Position numbers and translations under genes: made by a program. Below the pieces are notes generated by a model. That model made no database searches. It was not told the DNA's origin and was given only the letters and a program-made list of their open reading frames with translations. Shown piece by piece: positions 1 to 6,700 of a DNA stretch of 8,330 nt. Position 1 is the stretch's first letter, and each line of letters starts with the position of its first letter. This DNA comes from JAGOSP01 sp964428075 (GTDB taxonomy: Bacteria > Patescibacteriota > Minisyncoccia > Moranbacterales > UBA1568), in contig CAYRWQ010000029.1 of assembly GCA_964428075.1 (NCBI GenBank), forward strand, positions 1 to 8,330, written 5' to 3'.

Positions 1-91
1 CGTACGCGATGGAAATCGTTTTAGCTCCGTTTTGTTCAATGACCCCCCAGCCGACCGTTGCCGTACCAGGATCGATGCCGAGAATACGCAT
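1..91 (-). CDS. ruvC: RuvC Holliday junction endonuclease, N-terminal fragment (runs off left edge)
   Basis: Reading the minus strand from an ATG at 91-89 gives MRILGIDPGTATVGWGV followed by IEQNGAK and about six more residues before the window ends. The start is the hallmark RuvC N-terminus (RILGIDPGT...GWGV). It carries the first catalytic Asp at residue 7, which binds Mg2+ in this RNase H-fold resolvase. RuvC cuts Holliday junctions made by recombination, working with the RuvAB branch-migration motor. Only 30 codons are visible, so the remaining acidic residues cannot be checked. No purine-rich ribosome-binding site precedes the ATG; the upstream bases are TCATTCCCT. The gene is downstream of yebC, the usual yebC-ruvC order, but a 395-bp gap separates them, so it may have its own promoter. 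ruvA may lie beyond the left edge. Confidence 0.93.
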   Translation of the reverse strand, partial: MRILGIDPGTATVGWGVIEQNGAKTISIAY

Positions 92-486
92 AGGGAATGA
101 GATATGAGGTGATTGTATGCTCACTTCGCTAGAATAGTTCTAAAATCTTTTCCTGTCATGCTGTCGGATGCATTTTTGGGTAGCTGTGTAATCAGGAGTA
201 TTTCGGGTTTGGCTGATGTTCAGGCGGTCTCAAGAATGCGAAAATGGGATAAGCTAGAGTCACTCGTGCGTTGTTGCCGATTCTGATGAGAGAGGTGGTT
301 TTTTGAGAAGGAGTCATAGTCCTCTTGAAGGAATATGGGAAAGAAAATATTTTCCCAGAGTGTATCGTAAAATTTGCGGAATTTTTCGGGCTATTGCTTG
401 GGTACCGAAGCAAGGAGATCGAAATAGGAATTACTCCAGCGGACGCATAATTGTGCGCCCACTTTTCTATTTACCTGATGTGTTTG
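92..486. other. Non-coding gap between yebC and ruvC with four tandem hairpins
   Basis: I see no convincing gene in these 395 bases. The longest minus-strand reading frame (192-413) resembles no family I know and has no ribosome-binding site. The right part (336-460) contains four consecutive inverted repeats. These are TGGGAAA/TTTCCCA at 336-342 and 351-357, AAAATT/AATTTT at 369-374 and 380-385 (flanked by CG on one side and its partner CG on the other), TTGCTT/AAGCAA at 394-399 and 408-413, and GGACGCA/TGCGCCC at 441-460. The last pairs fully only on the minus strand, with one G-U. None is followed by a clear U-tract, so they are not obvious terminators. They could form the structured 3' end of the yebC mRNA or a small RNA. 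A short palindrome, TAGAATAGTTCTA, sits at 130-142 just upstream of ruvC. Confidence 0.5.
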
Positions 487-1203
487 TTATGCCAGGTTAT
501 CCCACACCGTCTGGACATCCTGATGGTCCTCGAGCAGCTCTTTGAGCTTTTCGTATTTCTCCAGGTCGGCTGGAGAGAGAGATACAGTTTGATTGGGGAG
601 ATAGCCGAGTTCGGCGCTCTCAGGTTCAAAATCCTTACCGGTGAAGTAGGTTCGGACTGCCTGAAGATGCTCTGGACGGGTGATAACGAGAAAGACGTCT
701 GACTCGATACGGAAATCATCGGCACCCGAGTCGAGTGTTTCTAGCTCGAGTTTTTCGGCCGAGTATTTCTCGAGGGAGAAAACGATGATGCCGACGTGAT
801 CGAACATGAAGGAGACGGAGCCAATCGGAACAAATTTTCCACCGTTCTTGGTGAGGATAGTTTTGACGTCGCCGACACTCCGATTTTTGTTATCAGTCAG
901 GCCTTCGATGAGGAGCGTGACTTGGCCAGGCCCATAGGCCTCATAGAGGACAGAATCAATAACGGCATTGTCTTTCTGTTCGCCACTCCCGGCCTTGATG
1001 GCTCGCTCGATATTTTCTTTTGGCATGTTCATGCCGCGGGCGGTATCGATGGCGAGACGAAGCTTGAAATTCATGGTCGGGTCGACACCTTCACGGGCGG
1101 CGATAGTGATGAGGCGAGCATGCTTGGTGAAGACGGCGCCACGCTTGGCGTCATTGATGCCTTTCTTGTGCCGGATACCGGCCCAGTGGGAATGTCCTGA
1201 CAT
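487..1203 (-). CDS. yebC: YebC/PmpR (TACO1) family protein
   Basis: This 238-residue protein matches the YebC/PmpR family over its full length and usual size. The signature N-terminus is present as MSGHSHWAGIRHKKG followed by DAKRG and FTKHAR. The family normally has HSKW, so HSHW is a mild variant. The central block YEAYGPG, then LTDNKNRS and DVKTILTKNGG, is typical, and the acidic C-terminal domain ends near WDNLA. The family was long described as a DNA-binding regulator (PmpR). More recent work and its mitochondrial relative TACO1 point to a ribosome-associated factor that helps translation through difficult stretches such as polyproline. It sits upstream of ruvC, a common arrangement. A terminator (1252-1283) separates it from the bPH2 gene, so it probably has its own promoter. 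The start has no Shine-Dalgarno sequence; the bases before ATG are CTTTTTCCT. Confidence 0.96.
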   Translation of the reverse strand: MSGHSHWAGIRHKKGINDAKRGAVFTKHARLITIAAREGVDPTMNFKLRLAIDTARGMNMPKENIERAIKAGSGEQKDNAVIDSVLYEAYGPGQVTLLIEGLTDNKNRSVGDVKTILTKNGGKFVPIGSVSFMFDHVGIIVFSLEKYSAEKLELETLDSGADDFRIESDVFLVITRPEHLQAVRTYFTGKDFEPESAELGYLPNQTVSLSPADLEKYEKLKELLEDHQDVQTVWDNLA

Positions 1204-1221
1204 AGGAAAAAGAAAAAAACG

Positions 1222-1227
1222 AATATA
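1222..1227 (-). promoter_or_regulatory. Possible -10 element for yebC
   Basis: On the minus strand TATATT (5 of 6 to TATAAT) lies between the terminator after the bPH2 gene and the yebC start. No good -35 hexamer is seen at 16-18 bp; only T-rich sequence is there. If used, transcription would begin roughly 10-15 bases before the yebC ATG, giving a very short leader. A promoter is expected here because the preceding terminator would isolate yebC, but the element is weak. Confidence 0.25.
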
Positions 1228-1251
1228 GAGCGAAGCGTAGAGAGAAAAACG

Positions 1252-1283
1252 AAAAAAATCAAGAGGTGATACTTGATTTTTTT
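1252..1283 (-). terminator. Intrinsic terminator between bPH2 gene and yebC
   Basis: AAAAAAATCAAG (1252-1263) and CTTGATTTTTTT (1272-1283) form a perfect 12-bp inverted repeat with an 8-base loop. On the minus strand the stem ends in seven U residues followed by CGUUUUU, a classic Rho-independent terminator placed 16 bp after the bPH2 stop. The A/U-rich arms also give a U-run on the plus strand, so it could work in both directions. Confidence 0.85.
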
Positions 1284-1298
1284 GAAGAGATTCTCGAA

Positions 1299-1880
1299 TC
1301 AGGCTACGCGTTTGCCGACGGAGATTTTGGCATTGACTTGTCGCGCTTCTTCGGGGGTGCTTGAGCGGGAGAGTTGCATCACCATGTCTTTGATCGTGTA
1401 GGGATCGGGAATTTGCCGAAAGACGAATCGTTTCTCCTCGGCCGCAGTTTGGACATAGACGTTACCGAAATTCAGAATGGTTGGAATAAAGCCATCGACG
1501 ACGGAAGTTACGTCTTGGATTCGCGAAAATTGGAGTTCGCTGACTTCTCGGCTGAAAAGACCCCTTTGTTCAATATTCACGATGCGTTCATTGGTGATAA
1601 TCCAGATGTCGAAATAGTAGTCTATCCAGACGAGGAACGCGTAGAGCCAGATAAAGAGAAAGAAGGTGTTAAACAGAAAGGTGAGGAAAATGGGTGGGAT
1701 GGTGTCTGGAGGAAGCGTGGTGATTTGTGGGAGAACAGAGGAGATGGCGATGAGGAGGAGTGTGGTAAATCCGATAACTGCATATTGCATGGCAATGCTG
1801 AACCAGTGACGATGAATGATGCGGAGCACTTCTTCGTTTTCGCGCTGACCTTGGAAGTGGTATCGGGAGAAAATGGACAT
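1299..1880 (-). CDS. bPH2 (YdbS-like) pleckstrin-homology domain membrane protein
   Basis: A 193-residue protein. Two hydrophobic stretches at about residues 28-50 and 63-87 look like membrane helices. They are followed by a bacterial PH domain of the bPH2/YdbS type at about 90-160. Supporting features are YYFDIWIITNERIVNIEQ, then GLFSREVSELQFSRIQDV and a later FGNVYVQ stretch, which follow the usual bPH2 pattern of 'T(N/D)xRI, xGxxxRxxxxxxxxxIqDv'. The C-terminal 35 residues are polar and probably cytoplasmic. The domain would face the cytosol at the membrane. The biochemical role of this family is not established. The start codon is only 9 bp after the stop of the small membrane gene, so the two are probably co-transcribed. 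A strong terminator follows. TGA is the stop. The start context is pyrimidine-rich (CTCTTTTGT) without a Shine-Dalgarno sequence. Confidence 0.85.
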   Translation of the reverse strand: MSIFSRYHFQGQRENEEVLRIIHRHWFSIAMQYAVIGFTTLLLIAISSVLPQITTLPPDTIPPIFLTFLFNTFFLFIWLYAFLVWIDYYFDIWIITNERIVNIEQRGLFSREVSELQFSRIQDVTSVVDGFIPTILNFGNVYVQTAAEEKRFVFRQIPDPYTIKDMVMQLSRSSTPEEARQVNAKISVGKRVA

Positions 1881-1889
1881 ACAAAAGAG

Positions 1890-2132
1890 TTAGAAACTAC
1901 CCGGTCGAGGAAATATGAGCTTGTCACCAATAAGTGCATCGAATGGGAGATTGGAAAATAGGGAAATATTCATGAAGAAGAGGAGGATGAATACCACCAA
2001 GAAGAATGAGGCGCCGAAAATCGCATTAGTGCGACAGAGCGAATAGCGGAGAATATGAAACACGATAAACCCGGCCGAAGCGAGGTATGTTACAACGAGC
2101 ACTGAATAAAAAGCCCACGTAATAAGCCGCAT
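1890..2132 (-). CDS. Small two-helix membrane protein of unknown function
   Basis: An 80-residue product starting MRLITWAFYS. It has two hydrophobic segments, about residues 4-27 and 37-58, split by a short loop carrying Arg and Cys (HILRYSLCRTN), then a short polar tail. I do not recognise a family. The gene is judged real because it fits tightly between ruvB (67 bp upstream) and the bPH2 gene (9 bp downstream). Its composition is that of a genuine membrane protein, and a plausible promoter lies just in front. It likely forms a two-gene operon with the bPH2 membrane protein and may act with it; that is inference from context only. A chance reading frame is not excluded. Confidence 0.62.
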   Translation of the reverse strand: MRLITWAFYSVLVVTYLASAGFIVFHILRYSLCRTNAIFGASFFLVVFILLFFMNISLFSNLPFDALIGDKLIFPRPGSF

Positions 2133-2152
2133 GAAATTTTCTTTTCAACTTC

Positions 2153-2181
2153 ATTCTAGCGCATCCATTTCTTGTTGCCCA
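2153..2181 (-). promoter_or_regulatory. Putative sigma70-type promoter for the small membrane protein / bPH2 operon
   Basis: On the minus strand TGGGCA (2181-2176, 4 of 6 to TTGACA) is followed by a 17-bp spacer and TAGAAT (2158-2153, 5 of 6 to TATAAT). Predicted initiation is near 2146, about 14 bases before the ATG at 2132, so the leader would be short. The match is moderate. Confidence 0.35.
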
Positions 2182-2199
2182 GAGGTTTGTTGATGTTAT

Positions 2200-3210
2200 T
2201 TACAAGAGTTTTTCGCGCTGGCTTTCTGGCATCGGGAGGTTGAGGTGGTGATAACCAGCTTCGGTGACAATGCGGCCGCGTGGGGTACGTGCGATGAAGC
2301 CGAGCTGGATCAGATACGGTTCGTAGACATCCTCGATAGTTTGTTCTTCTTCGCCGATGACCGAGGCGACTGCTCGGATGCCGGCTGGTCCGCCACGGAA
2401 TTTCTCGATGATGGCGCGGAGCATGTGGCGGTCAGTCGGCTCAAGCCCAAGTGGATCAATTTCAAAGAGGGCGAGTGCCTCGCGGGCTGAAGCTGAATCA
2501 ATCTTGTTTTCACGGTGGACTTGAGCGTAGTCACGGACGCGTTTCAAGATACGGTTGGCGACGCGCGGGGTTTGGCGGCTGGAATGGGCTATGATATCGG
2601 CGCCGGCATCATCGAGCTCGACCCCGAGGATACGCGCAGAACGGAGAATGATGCGCTTGATTTCTGTCGGGGTATAGAATTCGAGTCGGTGGGTGGAACC
2701 GAAACGATTGCGGAGGGGATTGGAGAGTGAGCCGAGCTTGGTTGTGGCTCCGATCAGAGTGAATTTGGGTAATTCGAGCTGAATGGTGCGAGCCGAAGGG
2801 CCCTTGCCGATGATGATATCGAGCTTATAGTCCTCCATAGCTGGGTACAGGACTTCCTCGATGGATTTGTTGAGACGGTGGATTTCGTCGATAAAGAGTA
2901 CATCACCTGGTTCGAGATTTGTGAGAATAGAACCAAGATCACCCACCTTTTCGATAGCCGGGCCAGAGGTGATACGGATATTTACGCCCATCTCCTTGGC
3001 GATGATGTGGGAGAGCGTGGTCTTGCCGAGGCCAGCAGAACCGTAGAGAAGTACGTGCTCGATATTTTCCCCACGATGCTTGGCGGCCTCGATGAAGATA
3101 TGGAGATTGCGTTTGATTTTTTCTTGCCCGACATAATCGGCAAAGGTTTTGGGGCGCAGGGTAGTATCGAAAATTTCTTCTTCGGGAAGAGATTGAGAAG
3201 TGGTAAGCAT
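2200..3210 (-). CDS. ruvB: RuvB Holliday junction branch-migration ATPase
   Basis: From the ATG at 3210 the product is 336 residues, a standard RuvB length. RuvB is the hexameric AAA+ motor that, with RuvA, drives branch migration of Holliday junctions before RuvC cleavage. Visible motifs are LRPKTFADYVGQ (18-29), Walker A GSAGLGKT (57-64; the family norm is GPPGLGKT), Walker B FIDEIH (106-111), sensor 1 LIGATTKLG, the arginine finger in PLRNRFG (R169), the SRQTPRVANRILKR helix, and the winged-helix end with GGPAG, TIEDVYEPYLIQ and RTPRGR. A longer form from an ATG at 3252 (350 residues) is the only start here with a purine-rich AGAGG in front, but it adds a hydrophobic stretch not typical of RuvB. 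The reading frame stays open to 3342. The gene is separated from ruvC by three other genes, and no ruvA is seen. Confidence 0.96.
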   Translation of the reverse strand: MLTTSQSLPEEEIFDTTLRPKTFADYVGQEKIKRNLHIFIEAAKHRGENIEHVLLYGSAGLGKTTLSHIIAKEMGVNIRITSGPAIEKVGDLGSILTNLEPGDVLFIDEIHRLNKSIEEVLYPAMEDYKLDIIIGKGPSARTIQLELPKFTLIGATTKLGSLSNPLRNRFGSTHRLEFYTPTEIKRIILRSARILGVELDDAGADIIAHSSRQTPRVANRILKRVRDYAQVHRENKIDSASAREALALFEIDPLGLEPTDRHMLRAIIEKFRGGPAGIRAVASVIGEEEQTIEDVYEPYLIQLGFIARTPRGRIVTEAGYHHLNLPMPESQREKLL

Positions 3211-3276
3211 AGAGGGTAGGAAAAAATGCCGAGAACAAAGTAAAAATACCATCTTTTCCTCTTTAAGTACATCCTC

Positions 3277-3305
3277 TTGACAGGAAATTAAAGCTGTGCT
3301 AGGAT
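3277..3305 (+). promoter_or_regulatory. Near-consensus sigma70 promoter, plus strand, driving the structured RNA
   Basis: TTGACA (3277-3282, perfect -35), exactly 17 bp, then TAGGAT (3300-3305, 4 of 6 to TATAAT) with an extended -10 TGC directly in front. Predicted initiation is at the G near 3311, which is also the first base of the first helix of the downstream RNA. It points opposite to every protein gene in the window, and no plus-strand protein gene follows. It overlaps the upstream region of ruvB, so the two transcription units may interfere. Confidence 0.72.
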
Positions 3306-3310
3306 AAAAG

Positions 3311-3740
3311 GTCGTTTTGTTTCCGACTCTTACGGGTGACAAAGAGCGACTATCAGTTGCTGCGGTATCGCGGGTTCTGTAAAGAAGGAAGAGCGTGTTT
3401 GACCCTGAGAGTTTTTTGAAAAAAGGATTGCTTGATCTGTAGACAATCGGAGGTCTCTATCTTTGCCTCTGATCACGGGAACTTTCTGCCCCGTACCTCT
3501 TTGGGATGTGTTGTATGTCGATACGTTGTGAGTGAGGCACTCTTCACAACGAAGCGGCATGACATCGAATGATACTCTCGTATCTCAAAGAGGCACGGGG
3601 CTTGTCCAGATCGGGTAGGGTGGTTTCGGCTGCGCTATTCCTCGACACTGTTCCTTTCCTCTCGCTCCCATGTGAGAGGCCTGTCTACAGATCAAGATAT
3701 CTTTTTTAAAAAATCCTGTTTGCACAGGATTTTTTTGTTT
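3311..3740 (+). ncRNA. Candidate structured non-coding RNA of about 430 nt, class unknown
   Basis: This stretch has no convincing protein gene but has a promoter, nested helices and a terminator. The 5' part holds GTCG/CGAC (3311-3314 with 3347-3350), TTTGT/ACAAA (3316-3320 with 3339-3343) and CTGCG/CGCGG (3360-3364 with 3369-3373). A long-range stem closes the rest: 3431-3445 pairs perfectly over 15 bp with 3682-3696, and AAAAAAG (3419-3425) pairs with CTTTTTT (3701-3707). Inside it are GGTCTC/GAGGCC (3452-3457 with 3676-3681), a 20-position helix (3488-3507 with 3582-3601; 19 pairs including one G-U, one A-C mismatch), and a hairpin at 3524-3551 (CGTTGTG/CACAACG with inner AGTG/CACT). Most of the wobble pairs are legal only on the plus strand. 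I could not match it to RNase P RNA, tmRNA, 6S or SRP RNA. A miniature inverted-repeat element is an alternative. Confidence 0.6.
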
Positions 3741-3741
3741 T
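3708..3741 (+). terminator. Intrinsic terminator of the structured RNA; probably also ends the pilB transcript
   Basis: AAAAAATCCTGT (3708-3719) and ACAGGATTTTTT (3724-3735) form a perfect 12-bp stem with a 4-base loop (TTGC). On the plus strand it is followed by an unbroken U-run and GUUUU, a strong Rho-independent signal immediately after the long stem of the RNA. On the minus strand it lies 36 bp beyond the pilB stop and ends in six U residues, so it probably serves both convergent transcripts. Confidence 0.85.
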
Positions 3742-3776
3742 ATAATTCCGATGTTCCGGGTGTAGTATTCTGAAAT

Positions 3777-6700
3777 TTAGATTTCGGTAACCCGTTTGAC
3801 TTCTTCAAGTGAGGTGTATCCTTCGAGGACTGCGATAACTCCGTCTTGCGCCATGGTGAGCATCCCGTTTTTGATAGCGGCAGCCTCGATTTCGTGTACA
3901 AGGGTATTCCGACTGATGAGTTCTTTGATTTCGTTTTCTACGGGGAGCGCTTCGACAATAGCTCGGCGACCAGTATAGCCAGTGCCATTGCATTTTGGAC
4001 AGCCTGATGCGCGCCAAATGGTGCGCGAGGTGGGTATTTCGACTTCGGCGGCTGGAGAAACTGACGCCAGGGCGGCTTCAATGATTGCGGTTTCTTTGGA
4101 TGTTGGGACAGATGCCTGTTTGCAGTTTTGACAGAGCTCACGGACAAGGCGTTGCGCGATAAACAGATTGCCTGCATTGGCAAGATCATCAGGCGAAACT
4201 CCCATTTTGAGGAGACGCGAAACGGTTCCGGCAGCCGAATTGGTATGTAGTGTTGAGAGAACGAGATGTCCAGTTGAAGCGGATTGGATGGCAGCTTCGG
4301 CAGTTTCGTTGTCGCGGATTTCACCAATCATGATAATGTCCGGGTTCTGACGCATGAGAGAGCGGAGAGCGCTGACGAAGGTATATCCAATTTCTTCGTT
4401 GGTTTGGGTTTGGAGTAGTCCGGGAATTTGGTATTCAATCGGATCTTCGACGGTGATAATTTTGATTTCAGGCTTATTGAGCAGTGAAAGTACGCTGTAC
4501 AGCGTGGTCGTTTTCCCGGATCCTGTCGGACCAGTATTGAGTATCATGCCATATGGTTTCTCTATAGCTGACAGGAGTCGATTGAGATTGTGTTTTCGGA
4601 TATGCAGTGAATTGAGATCGAGTTTGGTGACTGACTGGTTGAGGAGACGCATCACGACCGTTTCTCCGAAACCACCAAGAATGATTGAGAGGCGAATATC
4701 CACTTTGTTGCCTTCGACATTTTCATTCGCTTTCTCAAGATCAATGGAGAATCGGCTATCGATTACGCCGGCGACTTCTCCTGACTTCAGCCCTCCAAGG
4801 AGTTTGATTTCGCCCATGAAACTCGGGTATTCATTCAGAGGGAAAGAAGCGACGGTTTGGAGGATACCATCAATACGGAAGCGGACATCGAACGCGGTGC
4901 CTGTCGGTTCGACATGGATATCACCAGCTTTCATGGCGATAGCAGCGGCGAACAGGGTTGGAATACGGACATTGGAGTCTTGTTTACTCACGAAGTCGGC
5001 AAAAGAAGCCAATGAGTCGAGCGAGCGTTTGGTTTCAACATAGAGCGCCTCTGTCACGAAGGAAGCTCGCAACAGGGAGCTTGGCATGAGTCTGGCATAA
5101 ATATTTTGGAGAATTTCAGTTTGGTCAGCCACGCGCCAGACTTCGTCGAGCGTCGTGGTTCCTTCAAGCGCTTTCAGTATGCCGTCTTGAGTCATGGTGA
5201 TCATTCCGTTTTCAAGCGCTACTTTGAATATTTCTTCTTCGCTCCCGAGATTACCAATAACTTCGATGACCTCAGGAGTCATAGTTAATACTTCAAAGAT
5301 ACCGATTCGACCCTTGTAGCCTGTCATACGGCAATGTTGACAACCATTAGCTTGCCAGAGTTCGGGGATATCTTTCGGAATGGAGACTTTGGCTTTTGGA
5401 GAAATGATGGATATGAGTCTGGTGATGGAATTACAAGTCGCTTTGGCAGGAACATAAGAGGTGCGGCAGTGTTTGCAGAGTCGACGCACGAGACGCTGGG
5501 CAATGATAATGTTCATGGCAGAGGTGATGAGCGTTGGCTTGACCCCAAGCTCAATGAGTCGTGGGACGGCCGCGGCTGCTGAATTGGCATGCAACGTGGA
5601 GAAAAGGACATGCCCAGTGAGAGCGGCATTGATGGCAATGTCTGCAGTCTCATCATCGCGGATTTCACCTACGAGTATGATGTCGGGATCTTGACGTACG
5701 ATGGCGCGCAGAGCAGTGGCGAAAGTATAGCTTCGATTTTTGGCGACTTCGGTTTGCACGATACCCTTGATTGAGTACTCAATCGGATCCTCGATGGTAA
5801 TGATTTTGGTTCCGGAACTATTGAGGGTGGAGAGTAGCGTGTAGAGTGTTGTTGTTTTTCCAGATCCTGTCGGGCCGGTATTGAGTATCATGCCGTGAGG
5901 GCGACGAATCTCTTTCATGACCTGTTCATTGGCGAGTCCTCGGAGACCGAGGTCGTTGACGTCAACGATGATGTCATCGTTTGAGAGAAGACGCATGTTG
6001 ATGCTCTCCCCGTATTTTCCAGGAATCGAGTTGACACGAATATCAATGCGCTTACTTTCTATGTCAATATAGAAGTGCCCATCCTGAGCTTCTTTGCGAA
6101 GATTCAGACGCATTTTCCCCAACATTTTGATGCGGGAAAGGAGAAGATGATATATGTCTGCTGGTAAGTCACCGATATCTTGCAGGACACCATCGACGCG
6201 GAAACGGAGGCGTGTGGTGTACTCCTCGATTTCAAAGTGTACATCGCTCGCATCAAGTTTTCGCGCGCCAGCAAGGATGATTTCCATGGCACGCGATGTT
6301 TTGATGCCGCGATTTTCTTTGAGGGTGAGTAATTCTTTGAAGTCCTGATCAAATCGTTCGAGATCGTCTCCTGACAGGGAGACTCGAACAAGATCAAGGT
6401 TGTCGATAAAGGTACGTTTTTTGTATTGCTCGACGGCTCGATTGAAGGATGGCTGGGACACGATATATATTTCGCTTTCCCAGCCTCTTTCTGTGGATAT
6501 TTCCTTGATAAAGTCGAGCGCAGCCTGATTTTTCGGGTCAAGAATGGCAAAGCGGGTTTCGAGCGCTTTCTTGTGAAACAGAACGAGATTGAGCGAAGTC
6601 GTCACTGATTCAGGTACTGTGAGAACGTCCTCTGCGCTGATAGGGAAGATGTGCAGGTCGATATAGGGGAACCCAGAGTTCTGTGCGAGCTGAGAGGCCA

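Noticed and set aside
192..413. Minus-strand 73-codon open frame in the yebC-ruvC gap
   Set aside because: Low-complexity polar and Pro/Ser-rich sequence without a family match, spanning two of the hairpins; not supported as a gene.
1374..1961. Plus-strand open frame of 195 codons opposite the bPH2 gene
   Set aside because: It is the antisense of a clear bPH2 protein, has no family resemblance, and its length is explained by the codon composition of the real gene.
3330..3560. Minus-strand 76-codon open frame upstream of ruvB (starts MPLRCEECLTH)
   Set aside because: It overlaps the helices of the structured RNA, has no recognisable domain beyond one CxxC, and has no ribosome-binding site.
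3311..3740. Identification of the structured RNA as RNase P RNA, tmRNA or SRP RNA
   Set aside because: Short resemblances such as GGGTGA and CGGGTAGG exist, but the obligatory conserved blocks, tRNA-like ends or SRP tetraloop region are missing on both strands.
3741..3746. Perfect TATAAT on the plus strand after the terminator
   Set aside because: It is part of the T/A-rich terminator tail, has no -35 at proper spacing and would drive only antisense of pilB.
4354..5043. Plus-strand open frame of 229 codons inside the pilB-like gene
   Set aside because: It lies fully opposite conserved PilB motifs; composition is that of a shadow frame.
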